Shown: in pieces, positions 55,190 to 64,000 of the stretch
How the letters are laid out: each line of letters opens with the position of its first letter
Numbering within the stretch: the first letter of the stretch is position 1
Assembly (NCBI GenBank): GCA_000711775.1
Contig: ARYC01002631.1
Location: 24,866 to 88,865 of the forward strand
Direction: 5' to 3'
Origin: Oxytricha trifallax
Lineage: Eukaryota > Ciliophora > Spirotrichea > Sporadotrichida > Oxytrichidae
Length of the DNA: 64,000 bases
Made by a program: the position numbers and the translations under genes
The notes under the pieces: model-generated
Told to the model about the DNA's origin: nothing
Seen by the model: only the letters and a program-made list of their open reading frames with translations
The model's database searches: none

Positions 55190-56330
55190 ATTATCTCCCT
55201 ATGAGTCAGATTGAAAATCAGAAGTCACTTGCTCTTAATATTTATGCAATAGTAATCTATTTGCTGCGTAAGATGACGCTATTCTTTTTGAGCTTGGTAC
55301 TGAGATGACAGCCTACCTTAATTCTTGAAATAGAGTAATGGGAAGCATCCATTACTAGCAGATGAGTTATACATCATCGGTCAAGTCATAACTTAATGGA
55401 GGAAAGCGAAAACGCTTTTCCAAATTGGGAGGAAAATATCAAAGTGCTCCGATATTTGTTGTAGATTTACTCAGTACTATTGCGATTTCCATTATAAAAC
55501 TTCTACAAACTCTAGGGGCTTTCCAGCTTACTCTAGAGTGCCTATTTATTAGTGACCTAGCCTTATCATTCTGAGACGAAGCAGAGAAAAGATATTCCTG
55601 GTACCTTAAGAGGATATAATTGTTAGTTAATTATGCAGAAGTAGTTGGTGAACATATCGGAACTCCAGTCCAAGCTGTCAGTAAACATGATTTCGCTTTT
55701 CTTTGACCCTAGACGGGAAGGTTTAGATGCCTTAGATAAAGCAAACCAACTCCTACTTCCTCAGCGTATCCTAAAAGAGACTAAGAATATAAGACTTGCT
55801 TGTTTCTAGGTCTGTCACTTTCATTTCAGTATGTCTAACTCGATTAGCTCTCTTGTCTATCTAGGCAATATTTTCCTTTCTCTCACAGCAATATGCACGG
55901 TCAAGCTCACCAATTTGTAATTTTATAGATACTATTGGTATTTGAAGCCTTTATGTTCATTTATTAGAAGCTATCTAGATGTTGCCTTGCTGATGGTTTT
56001 GTTATTAGTATTGGTCTTTACGGTGTTGGTTGCATGGTGATTTGCAATTTATCATTTAATTGTTAGACTGTTTGATTGACTTCAATAGATTGTTCAACTT
56101 CTCATCAAGGTCCGGAGACAAACTGTCTTTTTATGAGTACATATGCTGGGAATATGCACATTTTCAAGCAGCATCCACTGATCTCCTTCAAATCGATAGG
56201 TATTTTAGTAGAATGGTTTCTATTTTGTAAATTCTTGAAAATAATGAGGAAATTTATATACTAATATTGAATAGCGCCCCAACCTTTGGCCTTGGTCGTG
56301 TTATTAGCATACAATATCACATCTCTATTT
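55190..56330 (-). CDS. Minus-strand gene next to the third TBE, unidentified
   Basis: Leftward: IGELDRAYCCERKENIAQID, KRANRVRHTEMKVTDLETSK, SLFQDTLRKQELVCFIQG (about 55930-55700). Then in another phase FTDSLDWSSDMFTNYF, and finally RVCRSFIMEIAIVLSKSTTN, PNLEKRFRFPPLSYDLTDDV and LPITLFQELRQAVISVPSS (about 55520-55310). The mix of Arg/Glu-rich coiled coil and a folded C-terminal part looks like genuine protein. Three or more phase changes. No family recognised. It ends beside the intron module copy 4. Confidence 0.45.
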
Positions 56331-56691
56331 TTATAGTATATTCAATTTTAAACCTAAAACCCCTTAATTAAGTTTATAATTGTTTTAATTTGTAGAGAAT
56401 TTGTTAGGGGTTAGGGTTATTTATTAAATCCGAGACACAGATTAAAAGTTTTTGGGATCAATATATGATTAAGTGTGTATTGATTTAGTGTTTGAAGTGC
56501 TTATGGATGTGATATATACAGTGATTTAATTAAACCAGTGCTTAAGTACAAGTTAATTATATTATTACTCAAGTTTAGTTACTCAACTGTTTGCTAACTC
56601 TGCCATTTAGCTTTGTAAATAAAGCAATAATAGATGAATTGTAAGTCTAAACGAAGAATTAAATTTCTATCGCAACATATTGAATATATCA

Positions 56692-57123
56692 TTATTGTAG
56701 GAATACATTTGATTTGGGAAAATAATTTATAATTCAAATATTAAAATATTAAATTCGTGGCAGTTAACTTTCTGGAAACCCTGACAATATGGTACTTATT
56801 CGATAGAGAATTCAAAATTAGCTGGACTTTACTATTGGCGGTACCTTTCTATCGCATTCCTGAAGCGAGTTAACTCGACTTTAATTTCTGCATTAAAAAA
56901 AACTAAACAAATCACCCAAAATTAAAGTCGAGTTAACTCGCTTCAGGAATGCGATAGAGGGGTACCGTACCGCCAATAGTAAAGTCCAGCTAATTTTGAA
57001 TTCTCTATCGAACAAGTACCATATTGTCAGGGTTTCCAGAAAGTTAACTGCCACGAATTTTACATTTTAATATTTGAATTATAAATTATTTTCCCAAATC
57101 AAATGTATTCCCACAATAATGAA
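56692..57123. mobile_element. Palindromic MITE, family 1, copy B (inside TBE)
   Basis: 432-bp near-perfect inverted repeat with outer ends cattattgtaggaatacattt and its complement. It shares gtggcagttaa, ttcgatagagaattcaaaat and cctgaagcgagttaa with copy A at 50821-51198, and the first 20 bases resemble the ends of the 14.5- and 37.4-kb leaders. The loop is only about 40 bp. It sits between the TBE left end and the transposase gene. No coding capacity. Confidence 0.85.
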
Positions 57124-57289
57124 ATAATCTCTGAGATATTGGGCTCACTTCTCTCTTAATCAAAGGGCCTCTATGTTTCATCGGCAAATCCTATAGTTAA
57201 AGATATATGCTTAATCTATAGCAAACATTTACAAGTGAAATGGCTTTTCATTCAAAGCTGTCAATCATTTCAAGAAAGTAATTGATTTT

Positions 57290-57445
57290 ACTCAATTATT
57301 TTACAGGAACAATTTAAATTATATTTATGATTAAATGTAGAGAGCCTAATAGAATAATATTATTAAGTTATTCATGCTGACGAGGCTGTGTTTATCTTCA
57401 ACACTTTTATCTAGAGGTCTTGGTAAAGCAAGTATAAAGAATTAA
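57290..57445 (+). pseudogene. TBE transposase, third copy, 5' piece
   Basis: Sequence matching the first-Asp region of the transposase at 26.5-27.2 kb: tatgattaaatgtagagagc, then a frame reading VIHADEAVFIFN-like sequence with shifts (catgctgacgaggctgtgtttatc) and the following S-W motif. It breaks at about 57430-57445, where the long-TIR element begins. Its continuation is at 60575. The helix-turn-helix part upstream is missing or was displaced by the MITE. Confidence 0.6.
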
Positions 57446-57879
57446 GAGAGACAATTATTATAAAATGCAAATATTAGTACAACAAATAATGGCTACACTA
57501 TCTTGTTCTGTCTTAATTCCTTGATTTTCTTCATAATTTTAATTGTTCTCATCATTTCTGATTGCCATTCAACTTGGAAAAATATTCTCATTGAATCCCT
57601 GATATTTCTAGCTTAAACAATTTTTAGGCTAGAAATGCTATAGTTAAAACCTCTTCAACTTCAGTCCTGAACACTGTGCTGCTTGAGATCTCTTTGAGAG
57701 AGGATATTCCATTACGTCAACCAAAATTTTAAAATTTAGAAATGTTTTATAAATTAAATCAGACGAATTATAACATTTTAAGTTTAATGATCAGGAATTA
57801 AAGTTTTAAAAAATAGGTCTAATTTATATCGAATTTTTAAAGGTTGTTTAATTAGAATTCACAAGCACAACTAAAATAT

Positions 57880-58395
57880 AATGGCATAATTACTTCCAAG
57901 ATCCTCAAGGGAAGCATCGAAAGCACAAAAAACGACTACTTAATCAGCAATAGTGAGATTATAGAATATTTTGATAAAATCTCTCAGAAAGTGGAAGCTT
58001 CAAATTAGGTCGACTATATCTACCAAACTAAATTTTAAATAAAGTTATGACCTCTCTAATAAATAGGAGAGAAAATAATTTCACTAATGTACGGCATTAA
58101 CTTTTCTGAATCACATCACTCTTCTTACGGAGAGCTCAAAATAACCTACCTTGACCTATACATAGTCTAACCATATCTTGGATAAGACTCTTAGTCAGAG
58201 TCTTCTTGGTAGATGATGATTGTACATCCTTCAACAGAGACAACTCCAAAACCGACATTGATTACATGCCTTGGTACTATAGTCACCATAGAGTACCAGC
58301 TCTTTAATAGTTTTTCTTATACATAGAAAGATAACTTAGAATCAAAGAGGAACAAATAGAAATTTTGAGAGAAAAATTTGACAATAAGTTTAATT
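57880..58395 (+). CDS. Gene A of the 3.1-kb element, unidentified
   Basis: One phase runs from about 57880: SKILKGSIESTKNDYLISNS, IIEYFDKISQKVEAS, then QVDYIYQTKF. After a single TGA at about 58049 it goes on with EKIISLMYGINFSESHHSSY, GELKITYLDLYIV and PSTETTPKPTLITCLGTIV, to TGA near 58380. Balanced, beta-strand-like pattern in the second half (alternating hydrophobics, Thr/Tyr-rich). The one TGA may be a mutation. Coding-like sequence in other phases continues to about 58800 (for example IQFGESISLPQTFLKPS-like sequence near 58660). No family recognised. Confidence 0.45.
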
Positions 58396-58868
58396 AAAAA
58401 AAAAGTACTCAACAAAGTCACAAAATTAGACACTTAAGTCTACATAACAAGATTCTTTAATTCTAGTACAAAGACTGAAGAAATTTCATCTTCAAACATC
58501 ATCCAAAGACCCGACTAACAAAACCCCATATTTATTACCTAACCAGTAGATTCTGCTATTTAATAGTCAGCTAAACCAAACTACAAAAATGAGGAATCAC
58601 AAACTTAAAAGATAAAATAAAGGGTTTATGAAGCTGTCATATTCGATATCTCAATATAATTTGGCGAGTCAATATCTCTTCCTTAGACTTTTCTAAAACC
58701 ATCCATATCTTTTTCCGTTCTTTAGTCGGATCAATTATAAAATTCTTACTTCATTATAGGTTCTGAGTTATCACATACGACACAGATCGGTATTCCATTA
58801 AAATCTGAGTATATTTTGAACAAAAATTAACCATCCATCAACATTATTCCTAAACAAAATTTAATAGC

Positions 58869-59630
58869 AAGGTTGAATTTTTTAAGTGCAAGATAAATTT
58901 AAGATTAATCAACAATTTTGAATATATAAATTTGAATTAAAATCTTAAAATATCAAATAAGGGAAAATACACACATTTGAAAGGAAAAGCTGATGCAAAG
59001 ATTTCAAAAAGTATTTATTGAAATCTTACAAGATATTCTGACTGAGTAGATTCAGAGTATATGCGCTGAATTAAATCGAGGGCGCGGCAGACGTTTTTTT
59101 GGTCGAAATCGCATTCTTAAATAAATATGTCCCTATGGGACTATAGTGCTTTAATTGATAAATTCTTAATTGATAATAATAAATTTAGTAATTTTTAAAT
59201 TTACAAAATTTATTAAATTTAAATGTTATTACTAATGTGATTTCTTTGATGAGAAATTTTATCAAGTTAAAACTATATTACTAAATTTATTAAATATTCA
59301 AACTTTATTAATAAATTTATTATTATTAATTAAGAATTTATCAATTAAAGCACTATAGTCCCATAGGGACATATTTATTTAAGAATGCGATTTCGACCAA
59401 AAAAACGTCTGCCGCGCCCTCGATTTAACTCAGCGCATATACTCTGAATCTACTCAGTCAGAATATCTTGTAAGATTTCAATAAATACTTTTCGAAATCT
59501 TTGCATCAGCTTTTCCTTTCAAATGTGTCTATTTCACCTTATTTGATATTTTAAGATTTTAATTCAAATTTATATATTCAAAATTGTCGATTAATCTAAA
59601 ATTTATCTTACACTTAAAAAATTCAACCTT
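58869..59630. repeat. 762-bp near-perfect palindrome
   Basis: The left arm starts aaggttgaattttttaagtg at 58869 and the right arm ends in its complement at 59630. Identity is about 97 % over about 330 bp per arm, with an AT-rich centre (about 59180-59330) that is itself roughly symmetrical. Each arm carries a GC-rich core (gagggcgcggcagacg, about 59080 and 59405) striking for this DNA. The very high identity compared with other arms here suggests recent formation or gene conversion. Lies between genes A and B of the 3.1-kb element. Confidence 0.85.
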
Positions 59631-59698
59631 ACCACATAAATTTAATTAAAGAATAATAAACAATAATTTTAAAAACTTTTAACCTATCTAAATATCAG

Positions 59699-60057
59699 AT
59701 GACAGAATTCATAGTCTTGTAAATGAAGGACTTCAAAGAATTTGACAGCCAAAAAAACTCACCAACTACCACTACCCAAATCTAATCTGAAATTTTCAAT
59801 ATTCAATCTCTATACAAGATTTGGGAAAATCTTCGCAATCAATAAATTGGAAGCATTAGACAATGGCATAATGATATAAACTCCTACTTTAAAGTCCACA
59901 ACTGGTGCTTTAATTAATGTTTCCCACTTCAAAAAAAACTCTAGAAAACAAGCATTTGAAGAAAGGAAAGATGTAAAATATAAAAAACTTGAAGCATCGC
60001 AAAGGAAAAGAAAAATTCAGCTGGAAAAAACAGTCCTAGAGTCACCAAACACCTGAG
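59699..60057 (+). CDS. Gene B of the 3.1-kb element, unidentified
   Basis: ATG at 59699 starts MTEFIVLQMKDFKEFDSQKN and continues SEIFNIQSLYKIWENLRNQ, IGSIRQWHNDINSYFKVHNW. It then changes phase near a run of eight A's (about 59930) into FEERKDVKYKKLEASQRKRK and IQLEKTVLESPNT, ending TGA at about 60055-60057. The shift in an A-run is a typical decay mutation or sequencing slip. The product would be about 120 residues with a strongly basic C-terminus, possibly nucleic-acid-binding by charge alone. No family recognised. Confidence 0.45.
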
Positions 60058-60574
60058 TTGACATTATTAAATAACTAAAAAGGCTTGTACCTTATACTTA
60101 AACATATTATGATTCGGGGTCTCCAGAGACCTCGGTGTGGATACCTTTTATTAAATATTATAATTTGATGAATTATTAATAAGGATGACTTAATTGGTTT
60201 TAAGCTGATTTTAATTAATTAAGACTGCGTATGATTTAATTTATAAAACATCTTTAAGTTTTAAAAATTTGGTTGACGTAATGGAATATCCTCTCTCAAA
60301 GAGATCTCAAGCAGCACAGTGTTCAGGACTGAAGTTGAAAAGGTTTTAACTATAGCATTTCTAGTCTAAAATTATTTAAGCCAGAAACATCAGGGATTCA
60401 ATGAGAAAATTTTTCCATGTTTGAATGGCAATAAGAAATGATGAGAACCAATAAGATAATGAAGAAAATCAAGGAATTAAGACAGAACAAGATATTGTAG
60501 CCATTCTTTATTATATTAATATTAAAAACTTACTTTTATGATCCCTCTTATTTCTATATACTTGCTTTATATTA

Positions 60575-61020
60575 GACACAGTAATATATAAGTATATGAT
60601 TAGAAAGTTAAGGTTTAAATGAATGCAATTCTTGCAGGAATCTGCGAGGATGCTGGTTCAGAGAGTTTTAATATTCATCCTAACTCTATTAAGACAGAGA
60701 AGAATATTTAATTCTAAAGCTACTTAGAGAGAAATATCCTGAAGTGGAGATAATACTATATTAGTTGATACCCCCTCAACTCATAAGACAAAAGAAATTA
60801 AGAATAATACAAGTATTTAACGTATCTTAAAGCCCGCAGTTTAATGTAATCGAATTCAACTGGAGAATATTAAAAAGGCTACTATAAAAAAAATACTGCT
60901 ATTCCACTTGATGAATAACCTGCCAATAGATACAGTAGACTTTATAAACAGTTCTGCTAAAAGAGCAGATAATTAGTTAGCTTATAATTTTCCAAAAGAA
61001 GGAAGAGTGAATGCATATAA
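60575..61020 (+). pseudogene. TBE transposase, third copy, 3' piece
   Basis: Resumes at ...gattagaaagttaaggttt. MNAILAGICEDAGSESFNIH aligns with VTLAILAGISEDSGIETYVL of the 26.5-kb copy. TILVDTPSTHKTKEIK (about 60748) keeps the second catalytic Asp. SPQFNVIEFNWRILKRLL (about 60825) is a textbook third region with Glu. Phase changes separate these. The tail to about 61020 has VDFINSSAKRADN and NFPKEGRVNAYK. Together with the 57.3-kb piece all three acidic residues of the DDE triad can be located. Confidence 0.7.
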
Positions 61021-61905
61021 ATAAATATAAGACTTAATTTTATGAATATTTTAGTCACATTTCCTATTCTTTCGTTGCAGCAGGCTTCTCTTTCATTTGT
61101 TCCTCTTAGATCTTTCCTCCCCGTAACATTTCTTCTCTAGATACCAGCGCTACCATCAATGTCCATTAAATCTGGTGCCTGAATGATTGAGTAAAGCCTC
61201 TTGCTAACTTCATTCTATGTTTATAACTTTATCTTTCATTGAAGTTTGCTCTGCTCCTTCATAAAAAAATTGCAGTACCAAATTATCTATAGAGTTAAGC
61301 TTTAAATCTTACTTGAAATATATAGATGCTCTTGCAGCTCTGATAGCCAGCTTTTATTTTTTCTTGATGCCTTACTTGTCTTGTCTTCAAGAGAGGTACT
61401 ATACCTCTTTTATGAGATTCTTGAATATCTCTTTTAAGTATTCTCCTTTTATAGATGCAAGTATAAAAGAAATAGTTTCTTTAAGGCAGTTTATTTGAGA
61501 TATATTTCATGTATGGCAGGTATTGTGAACTTACTAGTAATTCATAGCATCCTTATATAAATAAGTCAGAGAGATTTCTGAATAATATGGAAAAACAGCA
61601 AACTTAACATCTTAAGTTTTCAATGCTTTCTTTTCTTCGTAGAGTATCTTTTAGAAATGATATTTCATTCCTTCCATCGTTAATAGAAACAAACCAATTA
61701 CAGCAAGCAAATTTTATAGCATACCATGTTTACCTTACTGCACTAGATAGCAGTGCAAAATCTTCCTTGCTTTTGAAACTAGAAAGCAATTCTTGTGCTT
61801 GCACTCTTTTCATTGCATCATTCATTGACTCCATCTTGTTTACAGATCTAAGAAATGATATTAAAATTTAAGTTTATTGATTTCAATTATTTATCTTAAG
61901 AAAAC
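61020..61905 (-). pseudogene. TBE middle gene, third copy, decayed
   Basis: Occupies the same position and strand as 27370-28220 and ends, like it, at a taaatatagacaacctataggaggtc box. Plus-strand standard frames at 61313-61498 and 61623-61871 are antisense shadows. Reading leftward the composition is Lys/Glu/Gln-rich with a coiled-coil-like start. Individual segments are short because of many TGA codons, so it is assigned mainly by position and flanking conservation. Confidence 0.45.
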
Positions 61906-62435
61906 TTACTATTAAATATAGACAACCTATAGGAGGTCAACTTCTTAGAAGGATATTGTTTAGGTTTCGAGAGTTGGTTTCAAACTTGAGAAATTGATAT
62001 TAATTTTTATAGTTAAAGTTCCATATTTTTATTATTAATTAAGTATAAAGAATGGATTAGATGACAAGTCTAAAAAGATGGTTACATGGTAAAAACAAAA
62101 ATTTGAAGATTTAACTCATAGTCTAAGATTATATTAATATCCAAAGAATATACAATGACTGGGTTATACAGAAATAAAAAGTACACCAACAAGCTGAACG
62201 ATCATTTCAATGTTTTTACAGAGTGGAATCTTCAAATGAAAAACAAACTGATATATCACTATTAATGAATAGAGATAAGAGCGAAATGTCACAAATAGTA
62301 TTCAAGAAAAAAGTCAGAAAAGAAATAGAAATTTTAGAACAGACTTTCATAAAGAGCAAGTTGATTGAGTTATGAGCAAATTTAAATATTTGAAAGAGCC
62401 TGACCCTTATATATATATTTTAACATATATCATAT

Positions 62436-62458
62436 CCGGGGGCATTGAACCCCCGATG
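62436..62458. repeat. Short GC-rich hairpin, ccgggggcattgaacccccg-like
   Basis: An inverted repeat with stem gggg(g)/cccc(c) around a short loop (catttgaa-like, read cattgaa), standing out in AT-rich DNA. On the minus strand it contains ggttcaa, like a Pol III B-box or T-arm. No matching acceptor stem or A-box is found at tRNA spacing, and a microsatellite lies where they should be. Confidence 0.4.
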
Positions 62459-62465
62459 TGGATTA

Positions 62466-62489
62466 ATTATTATCATTATTATTATTATA

Positions 62490-62526
<37 letters not shown>

Positions 62527-62655
62527 TATATTATATTATATTATATTTTATTATATTATATTATATTATATTATATTATATTTTATTATATTATATTATA
62601 TTATATTATATTATATTTTATTATATTATATTATTATTATTATTATTATTATACT
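62466..62655. repeat. (TTA)n / (TATTA)n microsatellite
   Basis: About 190 bp of TTA triplets passing into ATTAT pentamers and back. The overlapping 83- and 98-codon frames of poly-Ile/Tyr are repeat artefacts, not genes. Confidence 0.95.
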
Positions 62656-63015
62656 TATTAAAATTTAGTACGTACTTTATTAGAAGCCGAACCTAAAATG
62701 TTAGTTCTTAATTAGGAGCTTATTTAAAGGTTGTACTTAATTAGGAGCCCCCTAATTTTAATCGAAAATTAGAAAATACCTTCTAAATCAGTAAGTACTT
62801 TATTAAGCCTAATTCATTACTTACTATAAAACAACTTTTTATAGAGTGTAAAAATTGTCCTTATTTTAATATCCCTAGATCTAATTCATATCTTATCGAT
62901 TGCTTTATTACTTTATTATACCCTAATCTCTCCTAGAAATTTATCTGTCTTAAGAACTAATTTGTAGGCTCTTTGTTAAAGAGGAGGTTTTATAATTTTA
63001 AATTAAAATTTCAAT

Positions 63016-63192
63016 ATGAGCTGTAACCTTTCGAGAAAGCCAGCTACACTTCCATCAAACTATATGAGACTTTCATTAGGAAATACAAAGAAATGTGATA
63101 ACTGTGAGCAAAACACAGTCAAAAATCTACCAAAGCTATTACTATACATATCTTTTATTAATAAAACCCCAAAATCATTATTATAAGGATGA
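63016..63192 (+). CDS. Short Cys-containing ORF, unidentified
   Basis: ATG at 63016 starts MSCNLSRKPATLPSNYMRL and continues GNTKKCDNCEQNTVKNLP to TGA at 63190-63192, 58 codons. C-D-N-C is a possible half metal site. It precedes the zinc-finger start of the third TBE by about 650 bp and could be an upstream part of that gene or unrelated. No family identified. Confidence 0.35.
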
Positions 63193-63829
63193 TTGTTAAA
63201 TTAATTATTATTTACTAATGAATTAAAACACGCAAATTAAATGATTTAAAACATTTTTGTTAAATAAATTGAGTTTAGTGGAATTGAACCCTGATTAATT
63301 TAATTAATATTCCGTGTATTACCAACTTAACTTAATGTAAGTATTAAAATTCTACTTTCGCATTTTAGTTTTAATTTACTATAAATTAAAAGTCCAATAA
63401 ACTAACCAAGAATATGTTTGTTAATAAAAAATTTACTTTAATAATATAGAAAAATAGCTTGACACTAAAGAGAAATCTACTATAAGAAAATCACAAAAAC
63501 AAATAAGATATCTGTGATGAACTTAAATACAAAACTCAAATCCAGATAAATATGAAAAAAAAACTAAATAAAAATAATGATGATTAGTTATTGAGACTGC
63601 AATACAAACAAACTTTGATTTTTCAATACTTAGTTTATTATCAAATTAATATATAAATAGTTTTATTTAGTAGAATTTATATCATAATTTATCATAATCA
63701 CTACTAACTAAATTGGTTGTTTTATTCTACCATTCCCTGTTTTCCTTAAATTTATTCTCTTGGGGTTTTATAGAAAATAAGAATATCATGTATATGTCAG
63801 ATAAGTAAGTTGGAGACAGAGATGAGGAG

Positions 63830-64000
63830 AAAGTAATTAATTAAATTCAATTATAGCGTAGAAGTAGAATTGTATTTTTGTGAGAATTTTGAGAGATATT
63901 TCGCTCATAAGTCCAGATGGCACAGACATATGACATAGGAGCATAGAGAAGCCAAGCCAACTGAATACCTAAAGCATAATAAGTTGATGGAATGTTCGAT
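63830..64000 (+). pseudogene. TBE zinc-finger/kinase gene, third copy, 5' end, cut by window edge
   Basis: The frame reads VEVELYFCENFERYFAHKSR, then WHRHMTQEHREAKPTEYLKH and runs off the end. F-C-x-x-F-x4-F-x5-W-x2-H-x4-H is a C2H2 finger in which the second Cys is Phe and the usual Leu is Trp. It lies where the zinc-finger gene starts in the 26.2-kb TBE relative to the middle gene, allowing for inserted DNA. The missing Cys suggests decay. Confidence 0.55.

Larger units (their letters stand above)
57430..60570. mobile_element. 3.1-kb long-TIR element inserted in the TBE transposase
   Basis: The terminal inverted repeats are about 250-300 bp: left 57430-57735, right 60265-60570, over 90 % identical in the inner 240 bp (for example tgaacactgtgctgcttgagatc and its complement) and weaker outside. 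The insertion separates the first-Asp region of the TBE transposase from its central strands. Inside are two plus-strand coding regions (about 57880-58390 and 59699-60057) separated by a 760-bp palindrome. No DDE motif, polymerase or integrase signature was found in either gene, so the class of element is unknown. The repeat aagtata occurs on both sides of the break and may be a short target duplication. Confidence 0.7.
56347..64000 (+). mobile_element. TBE transposon, third copy, running off the right edge
   Basis: The left end taaacctaaaaccccttaatt, with the downstream gttaggggttagggtta block, is a degenerate C4A4 TBE terminus. The content follows TBE order: transposase (57.3 and 60.6 kb, +), middle gene (61.0-61.9 kb, -), the tataggaggtcaa box (61929-61941), and a zinc-finger gene starting at about 63840 (+). 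No matching right end is seen before 64000. Inserted material explains the large size: a palindromic MITE (56692-57123), a 3.1-kb long-TIR element (57430-60570) and a microsatellite-bearing stretch (62.4-63.5 kb). The left target triplet is unclear. Confidence 0.75.

Noticed and set aside
62410..62490. tRNA gene on the minus strand
   Set aside because: Only a T-arm-like hairpin is present. No acceptor stem, D-arm or anticodon arm at the required spacing.
62372..62696. Two overlapping poly-Ile/Tyr frames of 83 and 98 codons
   Set aside because: They translate the (TTA)n/(TATTA)n microsatellite in two phases. Composition is purely the repeat.
63160..63180. Telomere-like aaaaccccaaaa
   Set aside because: A single C4A4 unit followed by non-repeat sequence, with no inverted partner or ANT triplet. 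Not a TBE end or telomere addition site.
63270..63345. tRNA-like sequence on the minus strand (ttggtaatacacgg ... ggttcaattcc)
   Set aside because: The T-stem does not pair, the anticodon arm cannot be drawn, and the A-box match is weak.
1..64000. CRISPR arrays, bacterial operons, ribosome-binding sites or rRNA
   Set aside because: The code usage, introns and TBEs are eukaryotic. The only regular short-repeat array (41187-41455 and 42425-42582) is the foldback element's arms, without unique spacers.
1..64000. Euplotes-type code (TGA as Cys, TAA/TAG stop)
   Set aside because: TAA and TAG occur at Gln positions throughout the EF-hand, B9 and transposase frames, and the EF-hand gene ends naturally at TGA.

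Overview
The window looks like micronuclear (germline) DNA of a stichotrich ciliate of the Oxytricha/Stylonychia type. The evidence is that frames recognisable as protein are continuous only if TAA and TAG are read as glutamine with TGA as stop. The DNA is very AT-rich, introns are tiny (35-40 nt), and three mobile elements have C4A4-like (telomeric) ends and flanking ANT trinucleotides, the hallmark of TBE transposons. A standard-code ORF search breaks almost every real gene here, so the coding calls below come from reading with the ciliate code. Since only TGA stops, random open frames are long; I call a frame coding only where composition, motifs, paralogy or a plausible start and stop support it.

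Layout. 1-6.4 kb: unidentified coding regions on both strands plus a cysteine-protease scrap. 6.5-9.6 kb: a 5'-truncated SINE-like insertion, a 1-kb palindrome and a small intron-bearing module. 9.9-14.5 kb: a membrane-protein fragment, a PRPP synthetase and a GAF-domain gene, likely macronuclear-destined segments (MDSs) or decayed copies. 14.5-37.4 kb: a mobile-element-rich block bounded by inverted ~280-bp leaders. It holds two collinear gene cassettes (DDE transposase +, small gene -, zinc-finger or serine-rich gene +), a long minus-strand gene split by a short TBE (16.4-17.6 kb), and a 5-kb TBE (26.2-31.2 kb) sitting inside the second DDE gene. Host-like EF-hand and YHYH-domain segments lie at 32.9-34.8 kb. 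38.4-47.0 kb: candidate MDSs, a foldback element with an 8-bp target duplication, a B9D1-like ciliary gene with an intron, and an intact 298-codon gene. 47.3-57.1 kb: a full-length SINE-like element with 15-bp target duplication, a 1-kb palindrome, a long minus-strand gene split by a palindromic MITE, and a kelch-like gene. 56.3-64.0 kb: a third TBE running off the right edge, carrying a MITE and a 3.1-kb long-TIR element inside its transposase gene.

The recurring theme is nested insertion. Both complete TBEs sit in open frames that are rejoined, in phase, if the element plus one target copy is removed, as expected if TBEs behave as internal eliminated sequences. No rRNA, convincing tRNA or CRISPR was seen. 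Most coordinates of degenerate genes are approximate; junctions of the TBEs, SINEs, foldback element and introns were read at base level.
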